64,000 bases of DNA from Collinsella tanakaei (GTDB taxonomy: Bacteria > Actinomycetota > Coriobacteriia > Coriobacteriales > Coriobacteriaceae): assembly GCF_021531055.1 (NCBI RefSeq), contig NZ_JADYTL010000008.1:1-64000 (forward strand), in the 5' to 3' direction. The position numbers and the translations under genes are program-made. Below are positions 1 to 8,620 of the stretch, piece after piece. Position 1 is the first letter of the stretch; each line of letters starts with the position of its first letter. The notes under the pieces are model-generated. The model was not told the DNA's origin. It made no database searches and saw only the letters and a program-made list of their open reading frames with translations.

Positions 1-101
1 CCGCCGAGCCCCGTCCACATGACGTCCCGTCGCACGAAAACCCCTGCCCCACCTCCGCGCCACGCGATGGGTATACTGCGGACAACGGACGGGAGGTCAC
101 G

Positions 102-1385
102 ATGTTCAGCCCCTTCAAAGACGACCGCGGCGCACCCAAGGCGCTTACCGACATCACCTATGCCGACCTCGAGCAGCTGCGCGATCTCGAAGAGGGCTAC
201 GTCCTCGAGTTCAAGCGGAGCTACTCCCCCACTGTTGCCAAGAAGATCCCCAAGATCATCGCCTCGTTCGCCAACTCGTCGGGCGGCTGGCTCGTCATCG
301 GCATCGCCGACGACGATCGCAGCCTGTGTCCGGTGCCGCGCCTCGGCGCCGACTACAGCCAGATGATCGGCGAGCTATGCCGGCGCCACGTGAGCCCGAC
401 GCCGCGCTTCGACGTGCGATTCGTGACGGACCCGGCCGCCCCGGATCAGGGCGTCATCGTCGTGCAGGTCTTCGAGGGCGATTTCCCTCCGTACGTTGCC
501 GACGGCGTGGTCGACGTGCGCGAGGGGTCCACATCGGGCCCTGCGGTGGGATCGGCCCTCGTCGAACTGTACGGCAAGGCGACGAGGCGGCGCGCCGAGA
601 TCGCCGCGTTCTGCCACCGCTCGGTGTTCTACGCCGCCGCGGATACACCGCTGTTCAACCTCTACATGTTCCGTATGGGAAAGCGCGTCTCGGATACGCC
701 GACGCGCGATACCATCAACGAGCATGCGCAGACCATGCGGGCGGCGTTTCGCCGCATGGGGCTCGCCTGTCGCGTCCACCATGCACACGATTCACTCATC
801 TTCAGCGTTCCCACCCGCGACGACCCGCGCATCCCCCACTCGGCCATCGAGCTGTTCGCCGACGAATCGATGAAGCTCTCCGTCCCCGCCATCCTGCTTA
901 CGAACGCCGAGCGAGAGCGCATCGTTGCCCGCTTCGCGTTCGAGGACGTTAAGGCCGACGACACCGAGCGCAACCCACCCCAGCGCGCCACGGAGCTGCG
1001 CATCATGAGCTCTGCCGACACACTCGCCCGTGTGACCCGCATGGCGTCGATCCTCGACCGCTACGTACGCGGGCGCACGCTCGCCTGGCAGCAGTACGCC
1101 GTCGCCTATGAGCTCGAGAACCTCGCCGGCGTGGTGCTGTGGAGCGAGGAGCCGAGCTACCTGGACTACGTCCGCACGCGCGGGCCGCTGTTCTGCGCGA
1201 CCACCGACTGCCTGTCGCGCGTGCGCTACCTCGACGACGGCGCTCACGATTCGTTCCGCGCGCGGCAGTTCGCCGGCAGCCACTTCTTCGAGGCGTGCGG
1301 CCTTCCGCTGGGCTCACCCGACCCGACCGACAGCGCCCTCGTGGAGGCCCTGCTGCGCAGCGCCCACGGAGCCGCCAAGCCGTAA
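102..1385 (+). CDS. AlbA_2 (Schlafen-type) domain protein
   Basis: This 427-residue protein opens with an AlbA_2/Schlafen-AlbA domain at about residues 25-110. The visible signature is LEFKRSYS (35-42), followed by ASFANSSGGWLVIGI (54-68), the usual E-F-K strand and the A-x-x-N-x-x-GG-x-L-x-x-GI nucleotide- or nucleic-acid-binding segment. The remainder, about 120-427, has no motif I recognise. The start is supported by GGGAGG seven bases upstream, and a TATACT box lies at 72-77. AlbA_2 proteins are usually regulators, putative helicase relatives or accessory defence proteins, and nothing here separates those options. The gene stands alone and converges on galU. Domain call fairly sure, role unknown. 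Confidence 0.75.
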   Translation: MFSPFKDDRGAPKALTDITYADLEQLRDLEEGYVLEFKRSYSPTVAKKIPKIIASFANSSGGWLVIGIADDDRSLCPVPRLGADYSQMIGELCRRHVSPTPRFDVRFVTDPAAPDQGVIVVQVFEGDFPPYVADGVVDVREGSTSGPAVGSALVELYGKATRRRAEIAAFCHRSVFYAAADTPLFNLYMFRMGKRVSDTPTRDTINEHAQTMRAAFRRMGLACRVHHAHDSLIFSVPTRDDPRIPHSAIELFADESMKLSVPAILLTNAERERIVARFAFEDVKADDTERNPPQRATELRIMSSADTLARVTRMASILDRYVRGRTLAWQQYAVAYELENLAGVVLWSEEPSYLDYVRTRGPLFCATTDCLSRVRYLDDGAHDSFRARQFAGSHFFEACGLPLGSPDPTDSALVEALLRSAHGAAKP

Positions 1386-1456
1386 CGGCGCGGAAAACGT
1401 CTGACCCGATTTCGCGCCGCAACCTGATTTCGCGCCGACGAACGGGCACGCACATG

Positions 1457-1483
1457 AAAAAGGGGTCGCGGATGCGACCCCTT
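1457..1483 (-). terminator. Intrinsic terminator of galU
   Basis: The arms GGGGTCGC (1462-1469) and GCGACCCC (1474-1481) form a perfect stem with a four-base loop. It is followed on the minus strand by five T residues (1461-1457). It lies 50-80 bases past the galU stop. No T run follows on the plus strand. Confidence 0.8.
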
Positions 1484-1535
1484 CGCGGTTCACCATGTGA
1501 AAGTCGTCTGGCGTGCTTTCACGCCGGCCGGTGGG

Positions 1536-2441
1536 TTAGCGCTTGAGACCGCCGCGCTCGTCGATGGCCTCCCAGAAGGCGTCGCGGAAACGCGGGTCCT
1601 CGGCAGCCATCAGGGCGTTCGTGGCCACCCAGCCGGAGGGGGTGCCGGTATCGAAGCCCGAGAGCGGATCGATGACGACGGCGTACATGGCCTCGCGCTC
1701 GAGGCTGCGCGCCATGGCGTCGGTCAGCTGGACCTCGCCGCCCTTGCCGGGCTGCTGGTCGCCCAGAAGGTCCATGACGAGCGGGCTCAGCAGGTAGCGG
1801 CCCACGATGTAGAGGTTCGAGGGCGCCTCGTCGGCGGCGGGCTTCTCCACCAGGCCGGAGATACGCCACACCGCACCGGGCTCGTCGTCGGCGACGTTGT
1901 CGGCACCGGGCAGCGAGCCCACACGCTCGCCCCCGATGATGCCGTAGCGCGACACCTCGTCGGGCGCGCACGGGGCGACCGCGATCACGGAAGCGCCGGC
2001 ATGGGCGGCCGAGACCTCCATCATCTTGGTGCAGATGTCGCGGCTGGGAACGACGTAGTCGCCGAGCAGCACGAGGAAGCTCTCACCGGCGACGGCGTCG
2101 GCGGCCGAACGGATCGCGTGACCTAGGCCGCGTGGCTCGTACTGGTAGCGGAAGTCGACGGGCATGTTGCCGGCGTTGGCGACGGCGTCGGCGTAGGCCG
2201 CCTTGCCGCGCTCGCGCAGCAGGCCCTCGAGCGAACGATCGGGCTGGAAGTAGCTGAGGAGCTCGGGCTTGCCCGGAGAGGTGACGATGATGACGTCGTC
2301 GATGTCCTCCGGCTCGAGCGCCTCCTCGACCACGTACTGGATGACCGGCTTGTCGAGCACCGGCAGCATCTCCTTGGGCGTGCACTTGGTCGAGGGCAAA
2401 AAGCGGGTCCCGAGGCCCGCTGCGGGTATGATGGCCTTCAT
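1536..2441 (-). CDS. galU: UTP-glucose-1-phosphate uridylyltransferase
   Basis: GalU makes UDP-glucose from UTP and glucose-1-phosphate in the cytoplasm, for glycan and cell-wall precursor synthesis. At 301 residues it has the normal bacterial length. The nucleotidyltransferase signature GLGTRFLPSTK is at residues 9-19. The family segments VEEALEPEDIDDVIIV, FLVLLGDYVV (usually LGDD; here the second D is Y) and GKGGEVQLTDA follow, the last typical of GalU. AAAGGA precedes the ATG. The gene is monocistronic, with its own terminator downstream and about 340 bases of noncoding DNA upstream. Identification is secure, and the LGDY variation is the only oddity seen. Confidence 0.95.
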   Translation of the reverse strand: MKAIIPAAGLGTRFLPSTKCTPKEMLPVLDKPVIQYVVEEALEPEDIDDVIIVTSPGKPELLSYFQPDRSLEGLLRERGKAAYADAVANAGNMPVDFRYQYEPRGLGHAIRSAADAVAGESFLVLLGDYVVPSRDICTKMMEVSAAHAGASVIAVAPCAPDEVSRYGIIGGERVGSLPGADNVADDEPGAVWRISGLVEKPAADEAPSNLYIVGRYLLSPLVMDLLGDQQPGKGGEVQLTDAMARSLEREAMYAVVIDPLSGFDTGTPSGWVATNALMAAEDPRFRDAFWEAIDERGGLKR

Positions 2442-2782
2442 GGTCGGTAACGATTCCTTTCGAAGCGCGGCACCTCGCGAGAAGCGTGCCGGCCGTCATG
2501 ACGCCGTGCCTTTTATCTGGCGTCCACGGATTCTTGTGCGAGGGTACCCCAAAACCCCAGCCCCGTGCAGACGACATGGAAAACTGCGCCGGAAATGCGC
2601 AGACATCGAGCATTTGCCGAGAATCGGTACACGTTTTGTGCACTGCATACCGAAAACGGGCCAGTCCGCACGCGATGATGGGACGAAACGGACAGGCCGC
2701 CTCGCCCCATCTCCCATGCGAACGGATGAAAAGCCGGCGGGTAGCCGCGCGCCATCCCCACGCGCACGCTGCAGCCCACGCG
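2442..2782. other. Intergenic region between the fucose-type operon and galU
   Basis: No gene is visible in these 341 bases. The region should carry the galU promoter and the end of the upstream esterase operon, but I found no convincing -35/-10 pair and no stem followed by a T run. A small hairpin, CTGCGC (2584-2589) with GCGCAG (2597-2602), and the separated pair TCGGTA/TACCGA near 2634-2653 are the only symmetries noticed. Confidence 0.5.
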
Positions 2783-3643
2783 CTAGAGCCCGACGTTGCC
2801 GCTATTCACGCCCGCCTGCGCGTCGCCGAGTGGCAGCCACTCGACCACGTGCTCGATATACCGGTTCCAAAACGCCCAGTTGTGACCGCCGGGGCCTTCC
2901 TCATACGTCACGTCGTACCCCAACGCGCGCAGGCGGCGCAGGGTCTCGAGATTCGCCTCGTACAGGCCGTCGTCCACGCCGCATGCCAGGTAGATCTTGG
3001 GGAGCGGTGCGCTGCTCTCGACGAGCTGCTCGGCAAGCCACGTGGGGTCCTTGTCGCTACCCCGCACGGCGTCGGCATCCCCGTACACCGCCTCCGTGAA
3101 CGCCCGGGACTCGAAGAAGCGCGACACGTCGTCGGTGCGCTCGGCGAACCCGTCGACCAGAAACGCGCCGGAAAGCGACGCGATGCGCCCGAACGTGCCC
3201 GCATAGCGAAAGCCGTTGCGAAACGCCCCGTACCCGCCCATCGACAGGCCGCCGATGAAGGTGTCCTCGCGCCGCGTGGACAGCGGGAACATCGCGCGCG
3301 TGAGCGCCACGAGCTCCTCGCCGATGAACCGGCCGTAGTAGTCGTGACTCGCGGGCTGGTCGACATAGGCGCGATTGTCGCCCGACGGCATGACCACGGC
3401 CAGGTCGCGCTCCTCCGCCCAGCGCTGGATGCACGAGCCGCTCACCCAGTCGGTGTAGTTGCCGAAGATGCCGTGCAGCAGGTAGAGAGTCTTGAAGCCG
3501 CCATCAGGCACGTGCGGCGAAAACGCCCCGGTCGCACCGTCGCGCATCAGGGCGTCGGTCTGCTTGTCGACCGGCAGGATCACGTTGACCGGCACGGTGC
3601 GCATCAGCGCGCCGGAAAACAGGTTCACGGTGATGAGCGCCAT
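2783..3643 (-). CDS. Alpha/beta-hydrolase esterase (EstA/FrmB-like)
   Basis: A 286-residue esterase of the D-like family that includes tributyrin esterases and S-formylglutathione hydrolases. The nucleophile elbow GLSMGG places Ser134. The acid is probably Asp224 or Asp225 in CGVDDG, and the base His254 in GGHNWAFW. The oxyanion region LLHGIFGNYTDW is at residues 55-66. There is no signal peptide, so it should be cytoplasmic. GGGGAGGGG precedes the ATG. It is the last gene of the minus-strand operon starting at uxaA, 66 bases after the aldolase gene. A plausible job is removing acyl (acetyl) groups from an imported sugar, or opening a lactone, but the substrate is not visible in the sequence. 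Confidence 0.8.
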   Translation of the reverse strand: MALITVNLFSGALMRTVPVNVILPVDKQTDALMRDGATGAFSPHVPDGGFKTLYLLHGIFGNYTDWVSGSCIQRWAEERDLAVVMPSGDNRAYVDQPASHDYYGRFIGEELVALTRAMFPLSTRREDTFIGGLSMGGYGAFRNGFRYAGTFGRIASLSGAFLVDGFAERTDDVSRFFESRAFTEAVYGDADAVRGSDKDPTWLAEQLVESSAPLPKIYLACGVDDGLYEANLETLRRLRALGYDVTYEEGPGGHNWAFWNRYIEHVVEWLPLGDAQAGVNSGNVGL

Positions 3644-3709
3644 GGCCCCTCCCCTTCAAACGGACGGCGGGCGGACGCCGATCCTCGACATCCGCCCGCC
3701 GGACGACGG

Positions 3710-4588
3710 CTATCCCAGCAGCTCGCGCACCCGCTCGATCTGCTCCGGCGTCGCCTGGAGCGCCGGATCGGAGATCTTGGTCGAGATGGGCAGGCCCTTG
3801 ACCATCACCGCCGCCTTGATGGACGAGATGAACAGGTCGCACACATCGTAGACCGCCATGAGCCGCGAGATGCGCTCGGCGCAGGCGATAGCACCGGCAA
3901 AGTCGCCCGCTTGGTAGGCGGCGTGCATGCGCGCGAACAGCTCCGGCTCCACGTTGGTGAGACCGCACAGCACGCCGTTGCCACCCGACACGCGGTTGAC
4001 CAGATAGTACTCGTCGAAGCCCGACAGCACGGAGAAGTCGGGGTTCACCGCGCGCACCGCCGCGATGACCTTACGCGTATGGCTGATGGTGTCCACGGTG
4101 TCCTTGATGCCGCAGATGTTGGGATACGCGCGGGCGAGATCGGCCACGAGCTCGGGCGACAGGTCGGTACCCGTGCGCGCCGGGAAGTTGTAGAGGACGA
4201 TCGGCAGGGAGGTCGCCTGCGCGATGGCGCCGAAGTACTCCTTGGCGGTCGCGTCGGTCGGTCCGAAGTAATAGGGGGACACCGCCACGATGCCGTCGGC
4301 GCCCGTCTGCTCGGCGAAGCGCGTGAAGTCGAGCACGCGCGCCATCACCGTGTCGCCCACACCGGCGAGCACCTTCATGCGCCCGGCGACGCGCTCGACG
4401 GCGAAGGCGAGCGCGGCCTTCTTGTCCTCGAGCGAATACGCGTAGAACTCGCCGATGCTGCCGAACAGCAGCACGCCGTCGATACCCGCGTCGGCCAGAT
4501 GGTCGAGATGGGCGCCCCACAGCTCGTAGTCGATCTTCCCCTCGTCGTCGGCGATGGTGATCGACGGGCAGTAGATTCCCTCGAACAT
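3710..4588 (-). CDS. DHDPS/NAL-family aldolase, probable 2-keto-3-deoxy-L-fuconate aldolase
   Basis: A 292-residue class I aldolase of the DapA/NanA superfamily. Catalytic Tyr133 lies in YNFPARTGTDL and the Schiff-base Lys162 in GIKDTV. The substrate-carboxylate loop is GSIGEF rather than the DapA GTTGE, which argues against a housekeeping dihydrodipicolinate synthase. These enzymes cleave 2-keto-3-deoxy sugar acids to pyruvate and an aldehyde. Its neighbours are a UxaA-type dehydratase, an SDR and an amidohydrolase, the same set as C. jejuni Cj0481-Cj0487, where the corresponding aldolase acts in L-fucose catabolism. I therefore infer cleavage of 2-keto-3-deoxy-L-fuconate to pyruvate and L-lactaldehyde. 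AGGGAGG precedes the ATG. Family certain, substrate inferred. Confidence 0.8.
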   Translation of the reverse strand: MFEGIYCPSITIADDEGKIDYELWGAHLDHLADAGIDGVLLFGSIGEFYAYSLEDKKAALAFAVERVAGRMKVLAGVGDTVMARVLDFTRFAEQTGADGIVAVSPYYFGPTDATAKEYFGAIAQATSLPIVLYNFPARTGTDLSPELVADLARAYPNICGIKDTVDTISHTRKVIAAVRAVNPDFSVLSGFDEYYLVNRVSGGNGVLCGLTNVEPELFARMHAAYQAGDFAGAIACAERISRLMAVYDVCDLFISSIKAAVMVKGLPISTKISDPALQATPEQIERVRELLG

Positions 4589-4640
4589 GTCGTTTCCTCC
4601 CTTGGCTATCCGGGACCGCGCGGCCCCGGCGACGATGGAC

Positions 4641-5438
4641 CTACAGCGAAAGGCCGTAGGCGCGCACCGCGTTGTTCATGAAAAAGTCCTCGTCGTCGCC
4701 GAACGTATCGCGCAGCAGGCCGAAATGCTCGGCGAACGTGGAGTACAGCTCGACCACCGGCCAGTTGGACGCGTACAGCAGGCGATCGGCGGCAAACGTC
4801 TCGCGCACGAAGGCGAGCAGCTCGGCGACGAAACCCGCATCGGCGGTGGGATAGCCCGACACCTTGACGTAAAGGTTGGGCAGCGACGCCATGCGCTCCA
4901 TCACCGAACACCACGCATCGCTCAGGCACTCGACGTTGCCCAGGTGGTTGAGGATCACCGTCGCCTCCGGCACCTGGGAGAACGACTCGTAGGCGTCCTC
5001 GAGCTCGTCGACGCGGTTGCATGACTCGAACGGCTTGCCGGCGGCGGCGAGCGCGCGCAGACCCTCGATGAAGCTCGGCTCCAGGCAACGCCCGCGCGGC
5101 TCGGCATCGATATGCAGCGGCTCGCGGATGCCCGTCGCATGCAGCGGCACGCGCATCCACGGGCTCACCTCGCTGCGCAGCATCGCGGCGAGCACGCGCG
5201 GCTCATGCGCCATGAGGTCGAAGACGATGCCGTCCTCGGCGACCGGGTCGGCGCAGTCGACCTCCACGTACACGCCGCCGGTGAACTCCACGCCCGGAAG
5301 CTCGGCATAGGCGGCGGCCAAATCGTCGAACCGATACGTGTGCGAGATGGTCCCGTCGGTGCCCGTAAGCCACGGCAGACTTTGGGTGACGAGGTCCCAG
5401 ACATGGAAATGCGAATCGATGACCTTCAGATCGGACAT
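4641..5438 (-). CDS. Amidohydrolase family lactonase, probable L-fuconolactonase
   Basis: A 265-residue TIM-barrel amidohydrolase of the PF04909 type. The N-terminal metal-site remnant HFHVWD gives His10 and His12. Later family blocks include NHLGN (about 180) and LLYASNWPV near the C-terminus, typical of the group with L-fucono-1,5-lactonase, rhamnono-lactonase and 2-pyrone-4,6-dicarboxylate hydrolase. In the proposed pathway it would open L-fucono-1,5-lactone to L-fuconate. It lies 106 bases after the SDR gene and 52 bases before the aldolase gene, with GGGGAG ahead of its ATG. The lactonase assignment rests on both family and context. The exact sugar cannot be read from the sequence. Confidence 0.78.
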   Translation of the reverse strand: MSDLKVIDSHFHVWDLVTQSLPWLTGTDGTISHTYRFDDLAAAYAELPGVEFTGGVYVEVDCADPVAEDGIVFDLMAHEPRVLAAMLRSEVSPWMRVPLHATGIREPLHIDAEPRGRCLEPSFIEGLRALAAAGKPFESCNRVDELEDAYESFSQVPEATVILNHLGNVECLSDAWCSVMERMASLPNLYVKVSGYPTADAGFVAELLAFVRETFAADRLLYASNWPVVELYSTFAEHFGLLRDTFGDDEDFFMNNAVRAYGLSL

Positions 5439-5544
5439 GGGCTCCCCTTCTTCCCTGCGTTCCGCGCCCGGCGTGCCCGCCGCGCGTGGAATCGCCCATC
5501 GTGCCGTGGCGCATGCGCGGGCGCAAGCACCCGCACGGCCACCC

Positions 5545-6336
5545 TTACGTCAGGGCGCGATCCAGGTCGACGTAGCCGCCGTCGACGTTCAGCCACTGCC
5601 CCGTGGTGTGCGACGCGCGGTCGGACAACAGGAAGCACACGGTGTCGGCGATCTCCTCGACCGTGGTCATGCGATGGCCCAGCGGGATCTTGTCGGTGAT
5701 GAGCCGCAGACGCGCCTCCTGCGCCGCCTCGTCGCCGAACGTCTGGATCCACTTGGCGTACAGCGGCGTCCACGCCTCGGCGACGACGATGGCGTTCACG
5801 CGCACCTCGTCTTCGGCGAGGGCGGCCGCCCACTCGCGCGTGAGACCCAGGATGGCGCCTTTCGCCGCGGCGTAGGCGCTCGTCTTGCCCTGGCCGGTGA
5901 GCGCCACCTTGGACGAGATGTTCACGATGGAGCCCTTCGACTCCTTGAGATACGGCAACGCCTGGTGGACGAGCTCGTAGTAGTGCGTGAGGTTGCCGTG
6001 CAGCGAGGCCTCGAAGTCCCGCCAGCTCGTCGTCTCCACATCGAGGTTGTCGTTGCGCCCGGCGTTGTTCACGATGCCGTCGATGCGACCGTACTTGCGG
6101 TAGGTCTCCTCGACGATCGGCGCGATCGCGTCGGTGTCCGATAGGTCGATGAAGTGGATGTCGAACGTATCGGTGATCTGGGAGAGCTCGGCGGTGAACT
6201 CGTCCTCCACGCCGTCCTTGCGGTTCAGGACGACCGGGATGGCGCCCTCGCGGGCCAGCTGGAAGACGATGCCCTTGCCGATTCCCTTGAATCCTCCCGT
6301 GACGATGACGACGTTGCCCTCAAGATGCAGATTCAT
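5545..6336 (-). CDS. Short-chain dehydrogenase, probable L-fucose dehydrogenase
   Basis: A classical SDR of 263 residues. The cofactor loop TGGFKGIG is at 13-20, NNAG at 90-93, catalytic Ser in NISSK (141-142) and Tyr155/Lys159 in YAAAK. The C-terminal HTTGQWLNVDGGY block is complete. Its wording (NAG-x-NDN, SSK-x-ALTGQG, LTREWA, ending VDGGYVDLDRAL) is very close to my recollection of FucX (Cj0485), the L-fucose dehydrogenase of C. jejuni. That likeness is from memory and was not aligned. It would oxidise L-fucose to L-fucono-1,5-lactone with NAD(P)+. I chose the start at 6336 because AAGGGA sits ahead of it, and a longer in-frame version has no ribosome site. Confidence 0.82.
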   Translation of the reverse strand: MNLHLEGNVVIVTGGFKGIGKGIVFQLAREGAIPVVLNRKDGVEDEFTAELSQITDTFDIHFIDLSDTDAIAPIVEETYRKYGRIDGIVNNAGRNDNLDVETTSWRDFEASLHGNLTHYYELVHQALPYLKESKGSIVNISSKVALTGQGKTSAYAAAKGAILGLTREWAAALAEDEVRVNAIVVAEAWTPLYAKWIQTFGDEAAQEARLRLITDKIPLGHRMTTVEEIADTVCFLLSDRASHTTGQWLNVDGGYVDLDRALT

Positions 6337-6368
6337 GTCCATCCCTTCCATCGGATGCGGTGAGCATG

Positions 6369-6382
6369 GTTGATATGTCAAC
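6369..6382. promoter_or_regulatory. Short palindrome inside the fucose-type operon
   Basis: GTTGA and TCAAC flank a TATG spacer between the dehydratase and dehydrogenase genes. It could be an operator or part of an internal promoter. No regulator gene is adjacent and no T run follows, so its role is open. Confidence 0.3.
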
Positions 6383-6415
6383 TATGACACATCGGCGGCC
6401 GCTTCGGGCGCACGG

Positions 6416-7924
6416 TTACATATAGTTGCAGATGTGCGGCAGCGCGGTCTCGGTGTAGCCGAGCGCCTCGGCGCAGGTGGGCTCGCCGCAGCAGACGTCG
6501 ATGATCCGGTCGATGAAGCGATCGCGCAGCTCGAGCATGCTGTCGGGACCGTAGATCGTGGCACTCGCGTCGAAGTCGGTGTTGTCGGCCATGGTGGCAG
6601 CCGTGCGCGGGTTTGCCGTCAGGCGGTAGACCGGCGCGATGGAATTGCCCGTGGGCGTGCCTAAACCGGTGGAGAAGACGACGAGCTGGCAGCCGCCGGC
6701 GACGAGCCCCATGACGGAGGAGGGGTCGTTGCCCGGGGTGTCCATGATGACGAGGCCCTCGTGCGCGGCGAGCTGCGCGGCATATGGGTACACCGCCGTG
6801 ATGGGGCTGTGGCCGCCCTTGTGGATGCAGCCGAGGGACTTCTCCTCGAGCGTGGTGAGGCCGCCGGCCATGTTGCCGGGGCTGGGGTTGCCCTCGCGCA
6901 TCTCGGCGCCGAACATCTGCACGTAGGCCTCGTAATCGGCGACGATCTTCAGGATCTGCGCCCCGACCTCGGGCGTCGCGGCCCGGCGCGCGAGGATGTG
7001 CTCGCCGCCGAACAGCTCGGGCGTCTCGCACAGAACCGAGGTACCGCCCTGGGCGACCAGCCAATCGGAAACCTCGCCGATGAGCGGGTTGGAGCCAAGG
7101 CCGCTCGAGGTGTCGGAGCCGCCGCAGTTGGTCCCGAGGACGAGCTCGGAGATCGGGCACTCGACACGGCGCTCGAGGGCGGCCGCGGCGGCGAGCTCGC
7201 GTGCGATGCGCGTGCCCTCCTCGACGGCCTTGATGGAACCGCCGACCTGCTGGATGACGAGCGTGCGGACCGGCTTGTCGGTACGGGCGCGGATCGCGTC
7301 GACGACCAGGTCGTTTTGACAGCCCTCGCAGCCGAGCGAGACGGCGAGCACCGAGTGGATGTTGGGGTTCGCGGCCATGCCGGCCATCGTGTCGATGGTC
7401 ACCTGCTGATCGACGTTCACCTGCGAGCAGCCGTTCTGATTGTGGAAGGACACGCAACCCGCAACCGCGTCGGCGATGCGCTCGGTGGTGTCCGAGGCGC
7501 AGATGCTCGTGGGCAGGATGAGCACGTGATTGCGGATGCCCACGCGGCCGTCCGAGCGGCGATAGCCCCAAAAGGTGCGGGTGGCATGCGTCTCCATATC
7601 GGCGTGCCCGGCGGAGGCGGTATCCTGCAGCGCGGCGTCGGCGTCCTTGAGCTCGTCGGAGCTCGCGCAGTTGTGCGTATGGACGTGGGCGCCCGCGGCG
7701 ATGTCGCCCGTGGCCACACCGATGTACTCGCCGTACTTCACGACCTTGTCGCCGCGAGCGATATCGGCGCGCGCGATCTTGTGGAACAGCGGGATGTCCT
7801 CGACCACGGCGAGCCTGTGCGTGGCACCGTCGGCGGTCACGTACACCGCCTGCGCGCCCGCCTCGAGCGCCTCGATGGCGATGACGACGTTGTCCTTGGG
7901 ATCGATGAGCACCGCATTCCTCAT
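6416..7924 (-). CDS. UxaA/GarD-family dehydratase, probable L-fuconate dehydratase
   Basis: A full-length (502 residues) altronate/galactarate dehydratase family protein. An N-terminal SAF domain (about 1-95) contains GDKVVKYGEYIG and the HVHTHN segment. The large catalytic part begins with GYRRSDGRVGIRNHV (about 120-134) and carries the family's conserved Cys/Asn-rich blocks, such as LGTNCGGSD and DTPGND. In C. jejuni the homologous dehydratase of the fucose locus is split into two genes (Cj0482 and Cj0483), whereas here it is one. It would dehydrate L-fuconate to 2-keto-3-deoxy-L-fuconate. It is the first gene of the operon, with AAAGGGGC before the ATG. An uxuronate/altronate role is the alternative, but the partner enzymes expected for that (UxaB, UxaC) are absent. 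Confidence 0.82.
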   Translation of the reverse strand: MRNAVLIDPKDNVVIAIEALEAGAQAVYVTADGATHRLAVVEDIPLFHKIARADIARGDKVVKYGEYIGVATGDIAAGAHVHTHNCASSDELKDADAALQDTASAGHADMETHATRTFWGYRRSDGRVGIRNHVLILPTSICASDTTERIADAVAGCVSFHNQNGCSQVNVDQQVTIDTMAGMAANPNIHSVLAVSLGCEGCQNDLVVDAIRARTDKPVRTLVIQQVGGSIKAVEEGTRIARELAAAAALERRVECPISELVLGTNCGGSDTSSGLGSNPLIGEVSDWLVAQGGTSVLCETPELFGGEHILARRAATPEVGAQILKIVADYEAYVQMFGAEMREGNPSPGNMAGGLTTLEEKSLGCIHKGGHSPITAVYPYAAQLAAHEGLVIMDTPGNDPSSVMGLVAGGCQLVVFSTGLGTPTGNSIAPVYRLTANPRTAATMADNTDFDASATIYGPDSMLELRDRFIDRIIDVCCGEPTCAEALGYTETALPHICNYM

Positions 7925-8050
7925 GGCGTGCCCCTTTCCGGTCGCGGCTCGTTCGTGCCACCCAGTATACGTGGGACCGCCGCAAAATGGGCCGGCGCAC
8001 CAAATCCCGGCGTGAAATCCGGCCGCGGGTGCGACCCCACGCCCGCGAAG

Positions 8051-8086
8051 TAAATAAAAACAGGGGCCCGGTTACCCGGACCCCTG
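8051..8086 (-). terminator. Terminator of the rplJ-rplL operon
   Basis: CAGGGG (8061-8066) pairs with CCCCTG (8081-8086), with an inner CCGG/CCGG pairing. On the minus strand the stem is followed by TTTTTATTTA (8060-8051). It ends the L10-L12 transcript, so rpoB is not co-transcribed. Confidence 0.88.
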
Positions 8087-8137
8087 TAAAACAGCGGTTA
8101 TGCTGCGAACTCGAGCAGACGGATCGCCTGCAGGAAG

Positions 8138-8518
8138 TTACTTGAGGGAGACGGCAGCGCCAGCAGCCTCGAGCTTCTCCTTGGCGGCCTCGGCGTCCTC
8201 CTTCTTGACACCCTCGAGAACGGCCTTGGGAGCGCCCTCGACGACCTCCTTGGCCTCCTTGAGGCCAAGGGAGGTGAGCTCACGGACGACCTTGATGACC
8301 TGGATCTTGTTGTCGCCGAAGCCCTCGAGCACGACGTCGAACTCGGTCTTCTCCTCCTCGGCAGCGCCAGCGCCACCAGCGGGGGCGGCCACGACGGCAG
8401 CCGGAGCGGCGGCGGACACGCCGAAGGTGTCCTCGATAGCCTTGACGAGCTCGGAAGCCTCGAGCAGGGTCATTTCCTTCAGAGCCTCGATGATCTCATC
8501 GGTGGTAAGCTTAGCCAT
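8138..8518 (-). CDS. rplL: 50S ribosomal protein L7/L12
   Basis: The L12 stalk protein, 126 residues. The dimerising N-domain ([20 protein letters not shown], 1-20) is followed by an Ala/Gly-rich hinge (about 38-54). The C-terminal factor-binding domain contains the invariant [17 protein letters not shown] segment and ends AGAAVSLK. I placed the start at 8518, where ATG is preceded by AAAGGA. The longer in-frame version begins inside the rplJ-rplL spacer. It follows rplJ by 102 bases and is transcribed from the same L10-leader promoter. Confidence 0.97.
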   Translation of the reverse strand: MAKLTTDEIIEALKEMTLLEASELVKAIEDTFGVSAAAPAAVVAAPAGGAGAAEEEKTEFDVVLEGFGDNKIQVIKVVRELTSLGLKEAKEVVEGAPKAVLEGVKKEDAEAAKEKLEAAGAAVSLK

Positions 8519-8620
8519 TTTAAGCAATCCTTTCGGTTTCCCTGCTATGCAGGGAGATCTTTCTTGCATGGCGCGGGATGCGCCGGACTGGTGCGGGCGT
8601 GTGCCCGCGGGCAGGCGACC

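Noticed and set aside
1406-1440. Direct repeat GATTTCGCGCCG twice after the AlbA_2 gene
   Set aside because: Only two copies, not a hairpin and no relation to the other repeat families could be shown.
3710-4588. Housekeeping dihydrodipicolinate synthase (dapA)
   Set aside because: The GTTGE loop is replaced by GSIGE and the neighbours are sugar-acid enzymes, so a lysine-pathway role is unlikely.
2486-4681. A 731-codon open frame on the plus strand opposite the esterase and aldolase genes
   Set aside because: It is a high-GC antisense shadow of well-supported genes, with no ribosome site and a low-complexity Arg/His/Ala-rich product.
7925-8050. Promoter for the fucose-type operon at TATACT (7969-7964, minus)
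   Set aside because: No acceptable -35 lies 16-18 bases upstream, and the surrounding CCCA/TGGG symmetry is imperfect.
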